This document shows positions 33,342 to 41,126 of a stretch of DNA of 43,717 nucleotides, one piece after another. The first letter of the stretch is position 1. Each line of letters opens with the position of its first letter. The translations under genes were made by a program, and so were the position numbers. The notes under the pieces were generated by a model. That model did no database searches, was not told the origin of the DNA, and was given only the letters and a program-made list of their open reading frames with translations. This DNA is from Pelagibacterales bacterium SAG-MED22 (GTDB lineage: Bacteria > Pseudomonadota > Alphaproteobacteria > Pelagibacterales > Pelagibacteraceae), in NCBI GenBank assembly GCA_014653985.1, contig JACWDT010000009.1, positions 1 to 43,717 on the forward strand, read 5' to 3'.

Positions 33342-34460
33342 ATGAAGATTGGCGTGCCTAAAGAGATAAAACCTCAAGAGAACAGAATTGGTCTAACCCC
33401 TGAAAGTGTAAAAACCTTAATTTCAGAAGGTCATGATGTTGTTATAGAAAATAACGGAGGTTATGAAGCTGGCTTTGAAAATGAACAATACATAAAAGCT
33501 GGTGCTAAAATTGCTAACTCTGCAGCAGATATTTTTAACGATGCTGAAATAATAGTTAAAGTTAAAGAGCCACAAAAAGTTGAAGTAGAAATGATTAAAG
33601 AAAATCAAATTGTTTACACTTATTTACATTTAGCAGCAGCCAAAGAATTGACCGAAGGTTTAATTAAATCAAAAAGTATCAACATCGCTTATGAAACTGT
33701 AACGGATAGCAATGGAAGATTACCTTTACTTGCTCCTATGAGTGCAGTTGCAGGGCGTATGTCTGTGCAAGCTGGAGCTCATTGTTTAGAAAAAAACCAA
33801 AATGGAAGAGGTCTTTTGCTTGGAGGAGCACCTGGTGTAACTGGAGCAACTGTTGTTATTTTGGGTGGCGGAGTTGTTGGAGAAAATGCAGCAGTTATTG
33901 CAACTGGAATGCAAGCAAAAGTCCATATTGTTGACAAATCAGAGGCAAGATTAAATCAACTCACAGAAATGTTTGGTGATAAAATAATACCAGAACAAAG
34001 TGATAAAATTGATTTAACTAAACTATTATCAGAGGCTGATCTTTTAGTTGGGGGCGTTTTAATTCCAGGAGCTGAGGCACCAAAATTAGTTACTAAAGAA
34101 ATGTTAAAATTTATGAAACGAGGATCTGTAATTGTTGATGTTGCTATAGATCAAGGTGGATGTGTTGAAACAAGTAAACCTACTACCCATGGAGATCCTA
34201 CATATATAGTTGATGATGTTGTTCATTATTGTGTTGCAAATATGCCAGGAGGTGTACCAAGAACATCAACGTTAGCTTTAAATAATGCAACACTTCCATT
34301 TTTAGTAAAACTTGCAAACAAAGGTTATCAAAAAGCCTTAGGTGAAGATAAAAATTTTCTAGCAGGACTAAATATTCATAAAGGTCATGTAACCTATAAA
34401 GCTGTTGCTGATGTTTTTGGTCATAGTTTTGTAGAGCCTGGAGAAGCTATTAAAAATTAG
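33342..34460 (+). CDS. ald: Alanine dehydrogenase
   Basis: 372 residues, full length. Known active-site residues are at their usual numbers: R15 (MKIGVPKEIKPQENRIGLTP), K75 (VKVKEP) and H96 (YTYLHLAAA). The NAD loop GVTGATVVILGGGVVGENAA and the motif ANMPGGVPRTST are typical. It deaminates alanine to pyruvate, ammonia and NADH, closing the amino-acceptor cycle of the aminotransferase gene 28 nt upstream. Its stop is 2 nt before the ATG of the flavoprotein gene. Confidence 0.95.
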   Translation: MKIGVPKEIKPQENRIGLTPESVKTLISEGHDVVIENNGGYEAGFENEQYIKAGAKIANSAADIFNDAEIIVKVKEPQKVEVEMIKENQIVYTYLHLAAAKELTEGLIKSKSINIAYETVTDSNGRLPLLAPMSAVAGRMSVQAGAHCLEKNQNGRGLLLGGAPGVTGATVVILGGGVVGENAAVIATGMQAKVHIVDKSEARLNQLTEMFGDKIIPEQSDKIDLTKLLSEADLLVGGVLIPGAEAPKLVTKEMLKFMKRGSVIVDVAIDQGGCVETSKPTTHGDPTYIVDDVVHYCVANMPGGVPRTSTLALNNATLPFLVKLANKGYQKALGEDKNFLAGLNIHKGHVTYKAVADVFGHSFVEPGEAIKN

Positions 34461-34462
34461 TG

Positions 34463-36907
34463 ATGGATAAAAAGTATCCTTCAAGCACAAAAGTTGTTGT
34501 AGTAGGTGGCGGAGTAATTGGATGCTCTGTGGCATACCACTTAACAAAGTTTGGCTGGAAAGATGTTGTTTTATTAGAAAGAGACCAATTAACGTCAGGA
34601 ACTACATGGCATGCAGCGGGATTAGTAAGTCAATTAGGTCCATCTGCATCGGTAACTAAAATTAGAAAATACACCTTAGATCTATATAAAAATTTAGAAA
34701 AAGAAGTCGATCACTCAGCTGGACTAAGACTTAACGGTGCACTTTCGATTGCACAAACTGATAGTCGTTGGCAGGAACTTAAAAGACAGGCTACAACCGC
34801 ACAACTCTATGATGTTGACTTAAAGATACTTAACAAAGAAGAAATTAAAAAAAAATACCCGATGATGAGTACAGAGGATTTAAAAGGTGGAATTTTAATG
34901 CCAGGAGATGGTTCAGCTGACCCAAGTGGGGTCACCCATATGCTTGCAAAAGGAGCAAGAAAAGGGGGAGCAAAAATATATGAACAGTCCCCAGTTGAAA
35001 CTATATTGACTAAAAATGGAAGAGTTCATGGGGTTAGAGTTAATGGTCAAGATATTGAATGTGAGTACGTGGTTTTAGCAACAGGAATGTGGTCCAGACA
35101 AATTGGTGAAAAGATTGGAGTTAGCATCCCCCTTTATCCCGCAGAACATTTTTATGTTATTACTGAACCTATAGAAAAGCTTTCACCAACTCTGCCTGTA
35201 ATAAGAGATTTTGACAGCAGTGTTTATTTTAAAGAGGATGCTGGAAAATTGTTAATAGGAATATTTGAAGGTAAATCTATACCTGCATTTAACAAAACCA
35301 ACAAAGTACCAGAAGACTTTTCTTTTGGAGAATTTCCTGAAAATTTTGAGCACTTTGAACCTTATTTAGAAAAATCTATGAAAAGATTTCCTGTTTTAGA
35401 AAAAATAGGTATTAGAAAATTTTTTTCAGGTCCAGAATCTTTCACCCCAGACACTAATTCCTTATTAGGTGAAGTCGCTGAAGTAAAAAATTTATTTGTT
35501 AGCTGTGGTTTAAATAGTATTGGAATTGGGAGTGGAGGAGGTGTCGGAAAAGTAACTGCTGAATGGTTAATGAATGGACATATTAATGAAGATATTTTTA
35601 ATTATGATATAAAAAGATTTCAGAAATTTCATTCAGATGTGGAATTTATTAAAGATAGGATTACTGAGTCCTTAGGGGATTTATATGGAATGCATTGGCC
35701 CTACAAACAACACAAAACATCAAGAAACATAAAAACTTTACCACATCATGATTTATTAAAAAGCTTTGGAGCTTGTTTTGGGGTATCTGCAGGATATGAG
35801 AGACCAATGTGGTTTGCTCTTGATGGTGAAAAAACAGAATATCAATACAGTTACAACTATCAAAATTGGTATCCGGCTGTTGAATACGAAACAAGTAACA
35901 CAGTAAATAATGTAGGATTATTTGATTTAACTCCATTTTCGAAATTCGAAATCAAATCAGATCAAGCTCATAAAAATTTACAAAAAATTTGTACAGCAAA
36001 TATTAAAAATGAAGTTGGAAAGTGTACTTATACCCACATGTTAAATGAAGATGGTGGCATTGAAACTGATTTAACAGTAGTATGTGTTGATCACAATCAT
36101 TTTAGAATTATAAGTTCAGCAGCCACAAGAGAAAGAGATAAATTTCATATTAAAAAACATTTGTCATATGGAATTGATCTTAAAGATGTAACTGATGATT
36201 ATTGTGTTTTTGGTATTTTTGGTCCAAAAAGTAGATCTTTAATGCAAGAGATAAGTAATGAAGATTTTACAAATGAAAATTTTAAATTTAGTTATGCAAA
36301 ATATATTCAAATCGATAATACCAAAATTTGGGCTCAACGATTATCATACGTTGGAGAGCTAGGTTATGAATTGTATATGAAAATAACTGATGCTAAAAAA
36401 ATATACGAACTAATTATTGAAAAAGGAAAGAAATTTAATCTTTCTAATTGCGGAATGCATGCTTTAGATACGATGAGAATGGAAAGTGGTTTTTTACACT
36501 GGGGTCATGATATTTCACCAGAGGAAAATCAATTTCAATCTGGCCTTACATTTACTATTAGTAATAAAAAAGAAATTAATTTTATTGGTAAAGAAGCACT
36601 TCAGGTTATTAAAAGCAAAAAAATTGATCGAAGATTTGTTATGCTCACTCTTAAAGATGACAAACCAGGTTTACCATTGTTACTTCATGACGAACCTATT
36701 TATTTTAAAGGTAAAATAATTGGCAGAACAACTTCTGGTAACTACTCATTTAATTTTAAAAAAAATTTAGCTTATGGATATATTGATAATATTCATACAA
36801 ATGAGGAGTTAATAGGAGATGATATTTTTATAGAAGTTGAGAAACAAAAGTATCAGGCACATTTAATACAAAAACCACTAAAACAGACTAATTTTAAGAA
36901 CATTTAA
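34463..36907 (+). CDS. Dimethylglycine/sarcosine dehydrogenase-like flavoprotein with C-terminal GcvT domain
   Basis: 814 residues from ATG 34463 (a GTG directly before it overlaps the ald stop). Residues 1-380 are a DAO-type FAD domain with VVVGGGVIG (12-20) and the putative covalent FAD histidine H50 in GTTWHAAGL. The rest is an aminomethyltransferase-like folate domain (YETSNTVNNVGLFDLTPFSKFE, GELGYELYM, GMHALDTMRMESG). Such enzymes remove N-methyl groups and pass the one-carbon unit to tetrahydrofolate. As third gene of a taurine operon it may demethylate N-methylated taurines; dimethylglycine, sarcosine or dimethylsulfoniopropionate-related amines are alternatives. Confidence 0.87.
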   Translation: MDKKYPSSTKVVVVGGGVIGCSVAYHLTKFGWKDVVLLERDQLTSGTTWHAAGLVSQLGPSASVTKIRKYTLDLYKNLEKEVDHSAGLRLNGALSIAQTDSRWQELKRQATTAQLYDVDLKILNKEEIKKKYPMMSTEDLKGGILMPGDGSADPSGVTHMLAKGARKGGAKIYEQSPVETILTKNGRVHGVRVNGQDIECEYVVLATGMWSRQIGEKIGVSIPLYPAEHFYVITEPIEKLSPTLPVIRDFDSSVYFKEDAGKLLIGIFEGKSIPAFNKTNKVPEDFSFGEFPENFEHFEPYLEKSMKRFPVLEKIGIRKFFSGPESFTPDTNSLLGEVAEVKNLFVSCGLNSIGIGSGGGVGKVTAEWLMNGHINEDIFNYDIKRFQKFHSDVEFIKDRITESLGDLYGMHWPYKQHKTSRNIKTLPHHDLLKSFGACFGVSAGYERPMWFALDGEKTEYQYSYNYQNWYPAVEYETSNTVNNVGLFDLTPFSKFEIKSDQAHKNLQKICTANIKNEVGKCTYTHMLNEDGGIETDLTVVCVDHNHFRIISSAATRERDKFHIKKHLSYGIDLKDVTDDYCVFGIFGPKSRSLMQEISNEDFTNENFKFSYAKYIQIDNTKIWAQRLSYVGELGYELYMKITDAKKIYELIIEKGKKFNLSNCGMHALDTMRMESGFLHWGHDISPEENQFQSGLTFTISNKKEINFIGKEALQVIKSKKIDRRFVMLTLKDDKPGLPLLLHDEPIYFKGKIIGRTTSGNYSFNFKKNLAYGYIDNIHTNEELIGDDIFIEVEKQKYQAHLIQKPLKQTNFKNI

Positions 36908-36911
36908 TATT

Positions 36912-36943
36912 GGTTAAATAAATATTAATTGTTTTATTTAATC
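36912..36943 (+). terminator. AT-rich hairpin after the flavoprotein gene
   Basis: GGTTAAATAAA (36912-36922) can pair with TTTATTTAATC (36933-36943), 11 bp with one G-T pair and a 10-nt loop. It has almost no G+C and no clear T run behind it, so terminator function is uncertain. Confidence 0.25.
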
Positions 36944-36969
36944 TTCAATGATTTAATAAATTTTTACAA

Positions 36970-37170
36970 ATGACTACTAATTATACAGATTTTAATAAAG
37001 ACAAAACTTCAAATGAAATTTCATCAAATAATCAGATTAAAACTACCGACGTTAATGTTTTACTCAACAGAGTTAGATTAGATAAAAAAAAAACTTTTAA
37101 AAAAAATATAATAGTTTCGCTTTTGTTAGTTGGTTTAATCTGTACGATTGCCAATTATTTAATTATTTAG
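36970..37170 (+). CDS. Small tail-anchored membrane protein, copy 2
   Basis: 66 residues: a polar, Asn/Thr-rich N-terminal half, then TTDVNVLLNRVRLDKKKTFKK, then one C-terminal hydrophobic helix (NIIVSLLLVGLICTIANYLII). The DVNVLLNRVR core and tail anchor resemble those of the protein at 26813-27010, so this is probably a paralogue. It would sit in the inner membrane with its N terminus in the cytoplasm. No function known. There is no SD; it follows the flavoprotein gene by about 60 nt and precedes a tRNA. Confidence 0.62.
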   Translation: MTTNYTDFNKDKTSNEISSNNQIKTTDVNVLLNRVRLDKKKTFKKNIIVSLLLVGLICTIANYLII

Positions 37171-37237
37171 ACCATAAATCTTGGTTAAAAGTATATTGAA
37201 ACAATAAAGATTTATATTATAAGACTTCTCACGGTAC

Positions 37238-37314
37238 GGCGGGGTAGCTCAGTTGGTTAGAGCGCAGGACTCATAAGCCTGAGGTCAGTGGTTCGATCCC
37301 ACTTCCCGCTACCA
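37238..37314 (+). tRNA. tRNA-Met (anticodon CAT)
   Basis: 77-nt cloverleaf including an encoded CCA. The acceptor GGCGGGG pairs with TCCCGCT (two G-T pairs), the D stem is GCTC/GAGC, the anticodon loop is CTCATAA with CAT at 37272-37274, and the T arm AGTGG-TTCGATC-CCACT is perfect. The D-arm and stem sequences look like elongator methionine tRNA; a lysidine-modified tRNA-Ile2 is the alternative. The last anticodon-stem pair (A37269/G37277) is mismatched. The apt gene ends 2 nt beyond, on the other strand. Confidence 0.88.
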
Positions 37315-37315
37315 A

Positions 37316-37843
37316 TTAATGCCCAGGAAATTCAATTAAATTTTCAACTTTGTATTCATTTTTAATTAAGTTATCTGACCCACCAAGATCAAATAAATTA
37401 ATAACAAATATGAAAGCTGCCACTTTACCATTTGAAATTTCTACAAGTTTTGCTGCAGCTTTTGCAGTTCCTCCAGTCGCAATCAAATCATCAATAATTA
37501 AAACAGAGTCTTCATTTCCTATCGAGTCTTTATGCACTTCAATAGTAGCTGTTCCATATTCGAGCTCAAAATCTACTGAGTAAACATCAGCGGGAAGTTT
37601 ATTTTTTTTCCTTAGCATAATAAAAGGTTTTTTTAGCAAATATGAAACTGCAGAGGCAAAAACAAATCCTCTAGACTCTATCGCTGCTATTTTGGTAAAA
37701 TTAAATTTTTTGGAACGCTCAACAATTTGATTGATAGTTTCAGCAAAAGCAGTTTCATCTTTAATTAACGTTGTAATGTCTCTAAAAAGAATTCCTTTTT
37801 TTGGATAATCTGGTATTGATCTAATAAAATTTTTTAAGTTCAT
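37316..37843 (-). CDS. apt: Adenine phosphoribosyltransferase
   Basis: 175 residues, as usual. The start MNLKNFIRSIPDYPKKGILFRDITTL is the classical Apt N terminus, which fixes the start at 37843. The PRPP loop is VLIIDDLIATGGTAKAA, and ESRGFVFA carries the adenine-site region. It recycles free adenine to AMP. Its start codon is only 5 nt from the divergent start of an MTA nucleosidase-like gene, whose product would be adenine, so the two form a functional pair. Confidence 0.95.
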   Translation of the reverse strand: MNLKNFIRSIPDYPKKGILFRDITTLIKDETAFAETINQIVERSKKFNFTKIAAIESRGFVFASAVSYLLKKPFIMLRKKNKLPADVYSVDFELEYGTATIEVHKDSIGNEDSVLIIDDLIATGGTAKAAAKLVEISNGKVAAFIFVINLFDLGGSDNLIKNEYKVENLIEFPGH

Positions 37844-37848
37844 ATGTC

Positions 37849-38379
37849 ATGAATAAATTATTTGTTGCAGCTTTAAAAGAAGAAACTCCAGGTTTAGATT
37901 ATTTTCATTATATTGGAGTTGGAAAAATTAATGCCACATATAATTTATTAAAATTAATCAATAAATTTAAACCTAATCAAGTAATAAATTTCGGAAGTGC
38001 AGGTGCCATAAAAAAAAATACCTCTGGTATTGTCGAGTGTACAAAATTTTATCAAAGAGATATGGATGTGAGAGGATTGCTTGACCTTAAACTAGGTGAA
38101 ACCCCTTTTGATAATATTAATGAAATAATTAATTCTGATGAAGGGTTTTCCTGTGGAAGTGGAGATAGTTTTGTAGATAATAAAATTGAAATGAATGTAG
38201 ATATTGTCGATATGGAGGCATACGCTTTAGCAAAAGTTTGTAAGTTGGAAGATGTTAAATTTAGATGTTTTAAGTATGTATCGGATAATGCAGATGAAAA
38301 TGCACCAAGAGACTGGATAGAAAATTGTAAAAAAGGGGCAAAACTCTTTCAAAGCAAATTAAAAGAATTTGAATTATAA
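37849..38379 (+). CDS. Short methylthioadenosine/S-adenosylhomocysteine nucleosidase-like protein
   Basis: 176 residues against about 230 for typical Mtn/Pfs, yet with the key parts of the nucleoside phosphorylase fold: VINFGSAGAI, the nucleoside-site glutamate in VDMEAYALAKVC (usual form VDMEGAA) and the catalytic aspartate in KYVSDNAD. It would release adenine from methylthioadenosine, the by-product of spermidine synthesis. The fused SpeD-SpeE follows 58 nt downstream and apt diverges 5 nt upstream. The missing residues lie mostly in the first half, so activity is likely but not certain. Confidence 0.8.
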   Translation: MNKLFVAALKEETPGLDYFHYIGVGKINATYNLLKLINKFKPNQVINFGSAGAIKKNTSGIVECTKFYQRDMDVRGLLDLKLGETPFDNINEIINSDEGFSCGSGDSFVDNKIEMNVDIVDMEAYALAKVCKLEDVKFRCFKYVSDNADENAPRDWIENCKKGAKLFQSKLKEFEL

Positions 38380-38437
38380 TTTTTTAATTGAAAATAAAAA
38401 CAATATCTATATCAAAGACTTCAAATTTAGGAGATAA

Positions 38438-39478
38438 ATGACTAAAGTTGGTGAACATATAACTCTAGATATTATAGGAACTACCAAAGAGTATGATCCG
38501 TCTGTTTTTGAAAAAGTAATTTACGACATAGCTAAAGCTGCCAAAGTCACAATACTTAATATTTCTAAATACAAGTTTGAACCTCAAGGTTTTACAATTT
38601 TAGCTTTATTAGCAGAAAGCCACATTAGCTTTCACACTTTTCCAGAAAAAGGCATTATTAGTTTTGATTTTTTTACATGTGGGAAAATAAATCCTTCTGT
38701 GGCTGTAGAAATTATCAAAAAAGAATTTGAACATAAGAGAATAGTTAAAAAAGAGTTTAATAGAGATACTAAGTCTTTTTATCATGATATTTATAGCTCA
38801 CCAGGACTGCAAAAATCATATGTTGTAAATGATGTTCTAGAGGATTTTAAATCAAAAGTAGGTCAACATATTGAAATTCTAGAGTTAGAACAATTTGGAA
38901 AATCTCTTTTTATTGATGGTGAAATTCAAGTAGCAACTACAGATGAACATTTATACAGTTCAACATTTGTAGGAGCAGGTTTAGATTTAAATCAGAATAA
39001 TGAGCGAGCCGCTATAATTGGTGGTGGAGATGGTGGAGTTGCGAGAGAATGTATATCAAAAAATTTTAATTTTGTAGATTGGTATGAATTAGATCCTGAG
39101 GTTGTTGATGTATGTAATAAACATCTTGGAGAAATTGGAAAAAAAGCAACTGAAAAAAATTCTGTTAAGTGTGTTTGGGGAGATGCTTTTGAAAGTATTA
39201 AGTCTGTGAGTGATGATACTTACGATCATATTTATGTTGATTTAAACGATGATCAATTCTGTATTGATTTAGCATCGAATAATATGGACTCGTTAGTTAG
39301 AATTTTAAAACCAAAAGGAGTTATCACTGCACAAGTTGGTAGCCAAGATAAAAAACCACAGCAGGTTGAAAATTGGTTGAATGTTTTTAATCAAAATTTT
39401 GGAAACACAAAATTATCAAGAGTTTACATACCCAGTTTTGATTGTTCTTGGAATTTCTCTTCTTCAATAAACCATTGA
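38438..39478 (+). CDS. Fused S-adenosylmethionine decarboxylase-spermidine synthase
   Basis: 346 residues with two enzymes in one chain. Residues 1-115 form a bacterial class 1b AdoMet decarboxylase: self-cleavage at E60/S61 in AESHISFHTFPE, with H66 and C81 (FFTCG) at the spacing of the Thermotoga enzyme. Residues 116-346 form an aminopropyltransferase: FIDGEIQVATTDEHLYSS and the decarboxylated-AdoMet loop IGGGDGGVARE. The usual catalytic D-x-x-DP is D-LND-DQ (268-273). It makes decarboxylated AdoMet and uses it for spermidine or a similar polyamine. Strong SD (TAGGAGATAA). Confidence 0.9.
   Translation: MTKVGEHITLDIIGTTKEYDPSVFEKVIYDIAKAAKVTILNISKYKFEPQGFTILALLAESHISFHTFPEKGIISFDFFTCGKINPSVAVEIIKKEFEHKRIVKKEFNRDTKSFYHDIYSSPGLQKSYVVNDVLEDFKSKVGQHIEILELEQFGKSLFIDGEIQVATTDEHLYSSTFVGAGLDLNQNNERAAIIGGGDGGVARECISKNFNFVDWYELDPEVVDVCNKHLGEIGKKATEKNSVKCVWGDAFESIKSVSDDTYDHIYVDLNDDQFCIDLASNNMDSLVRILKPKGVITAQVGSQDKKPQQVENWLNVFNQNFGNTKLSRVYIPSFDCSWNFSSSINH
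38562..38601 (+). repeat. Internal source of the right-end inverted copy
   Basis: These 40 nt, inside the SpeD part of the fused gene (coding for SKYKFEPQGFTI), are repeated exactly as reverse complement at 43678-43717. Because they are in a conserved coding region here, this is the original and the end copy is the displaced one. Confidence 0.85.
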
Positions 39479-39537
39479 TTTTTCTTTTTAATTATTAAAA
39501 TTTGTGAAATAATTATCTCCAAATTAAGGAGAAAATA

Positions 39538-40389
39538 ATGAATATATTTAAAAAGACTATTTTAACAGTTCTTGCTTCTCTTTTTGTTATCGGAAATGTT
39601 TACGCTGACAAAATAAAAATAGGAACTGAAGGAGCCTACCCTCCATGGAATTCAAAAGATGCATCAGGTAATCTTATTGGTTTCGAAGTTGAGCTTGCTC
39701 AAGAATTATGTGCAATCATGAAACGTGAATGTACAATTGTTGAACAAGATTGGGATGGAATGATTCCAGCTCTTTTAATGAGAAAGTTCGATGCAATCAT
39801 GGCAGGAATGTCTATTACTGCTGAGAGACAAAAAACAATTACTTTTTCTCAAGGTTATGCAGACGAAGTTGCTTCTCTTGCGGTAATGAAGGGTTCAAGC
39901 TTAGTGGGTATGGAGACCCCAGAAGGTATAAACTTATCTTTGGGTGGATCAGATGTTAAAAAAGCTCTTAAAACTTTAACAGGTGCACTTGCTGGCAAAA
40001 CAGTTTGCACTCAAACAGGAACTATTCACCAAAACTTTTTAGAGTCAGGTGACGTAGGAAGTGTCAATGTTAGAACTTACAAAACACAAGACGAAGTCAA
40101 TCTTGATCTAACTTCTGGTAGATGTGATGTTGCTTTAGCAGCAGCAGTTGCATTCACTGACTATGCAGACAAATCAGGTGAAGCAGTTACTCTGGTTGGA
40201 CCAACTTTTTCAGGTGGTGCATTTGGTAATGGTGTTGGTGTTGGAATTAGACAGGGTGGAGATGATGCAATCGGAAAACGAGATGCAAAACTTCTAAAAG
40301 ATTTCAATAAAGCAATAAATACAGCTAGAAAAAAAGGAATTATTAGCAAGCTTGCTATTAAACACTTTGGTTTCGACGCATCTATGTAA
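39538..40389 (+). CDS. Polar amino-acid ABC transporter substrate-binding protein (octopine/lysine-arginine-ornithine type)
   Basis: 283 residues with signal peptide MNIFKKTILTVLASLFVIGNVYA. The mature start DKIKIGTEGAYPPWNSKDASGNLIGFEVELAQELC is the classic family-3 binding-protein entry, followed by DWDGMIPALLMRKFDAIMAGMSIT. The relatives with this wording are OccT/NocT/ArgT types that bind basic amino acids or opines. Near polyamine genes it might bind a related amine, but that is only context. SD AAGGAGAAAAT is strong. A perfect hairpin stands directly after the gene. Confidence 0.9.
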   Translation: MNIFKKTILTVLASLFVIGNVYADKIKIGTEGAYPPWNSKDASGNLIGFEVELAQELCAIMKRECTIVEQDWDGMIPALLMRKFDAIMAGMSITAERQKTITFSQGYADEVASLAVMKGSSLVGMETPEGINLSLGGSDVKKALKTLTGALAGKTVCTQTGTIHQNFLESGDVGSVNVRTYKTQDEVNLDLTSGRCDVALAAAVAFTDYADKSGEAVTLVGPTFSGGAFGNGVGVGIRQGGDDAIGKRDAKLLKDFNKAINTARKKGIISKLAIKHFGFDASM

Positions 40390-40401
40390 TTAATTTAAGA
40401 T

Positions 40402-40428
40402 TTGGCGACTATAATATATAGTCGCCAA
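40402..40428 (+). terminator. Stable hairpin after the binding-protein gene (no T run)
   Basis: TTGGCGACTAT (40402-40412) pairs perfectly with ATAGTCGCCAA (40418-40428), loop AATAT. There is no T run, and the permease ATG (40434) follows within 6 nt. It more likely shields the 3' end of the binding-protein message from nucleases than ends transcription. It parallels the hairpins after dctP and tauA. Confidence 0.75.
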
Positions 40429-40433
40429 TCTAT

Positions 40434-41126
40434 ATGGAACTTCTCGCATTTGGTAAAACTGGTTGGGGTGACGAACTATTTTACGCAACCCTAATGACTA
40501 TAGCTGTTTCTATAACAGCAATGTTTGTAGGATTTTTTTTTGCACTAATATTTACACCTTTAAAACTCTCTAAATTTAAGTCTTTAAATCTAATTGGAAA
40601 TTTTTACACAACCGTTATTCGTGGTGTTCCTGAACTTTTAGTCATCTACCTTTTCTTTTTTGGAGGAAGTGGTGCAATTATGTATGTTGCATCAATTTTT
40701 GGGTATTTTGAATATATTGAAATAAATGCATTCATTACTGGATCTGTAGCAATTGGAATAATTTCAGGAGCTTATTCAACAGAGGTTTTTCGAGGTGCAA
40801 TTCAGTCAATCGATAAAGGTCAGTTTGAAGCTGCAAAGGTTCTAGGAATTAATAAATTTACTCAGTTTTATAAAATAATTTTACCTCAAATGTTAAGACT
40901 AGCTATTCCAAACTTAAGTAATGTTTGGCAAATTACTTTAAAAGATACATCTTTAATTTCTGTGACTGGACTTGTAGAAATTATGAGACAGTCATACATT
41001 GCAGCAGGTTCTACAAGAGATCCTCTATTCTTTTATTGTTTTGCAGCAATTTTGTATCTGATGCTCACTTATATCAGTATGAAAATTATTAATAGATTAG
41101 AGATTAAATATAGCAGGGGGTATTAA
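40434..41126 (+). CDS. Amino-acid ABC transporter permease (HisQ/OccQ type)
   Basis: 230 residues, five or so transmembrane helices, His/Glu/Gln/Arg/opine permease family. Visible are FYTTVIRGVPELLVIYLFFFGG (the family's RG-x-PELLV motif), SGAYSTEVFRGAIQSIDKGQFEAAKVLGI (EAA-type loop) and QITLKDTSLISVTGLVEIM. There is no SD, and the ATG stands 5 nt behind a stable hairpin, so initiation may be low. It forms a heterodimer with the next gene, whose ATG overlaps this stop as TAATG. Confidence 0.92.
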   Translation: MELLAFGKTGWGDELFYATLMTIAVSITAMFVGFFFALIFTPLKLSKFKSLNLIGNFYTTVIRGVPELLVIYLFFFGGSGAIMYVASIFGYFEYIEINAFITGSVAIGIISGAYSTEVFRGAIQSIDKGQFEAAKVLGINKFTQFYKIILPQMLRLAIPNLSNVWQITLKDTSLISVTGLVEIMRQSYIAAGSTRDPLFFYCFAAILYLMLTYISMKIINRLEIKYSRGY

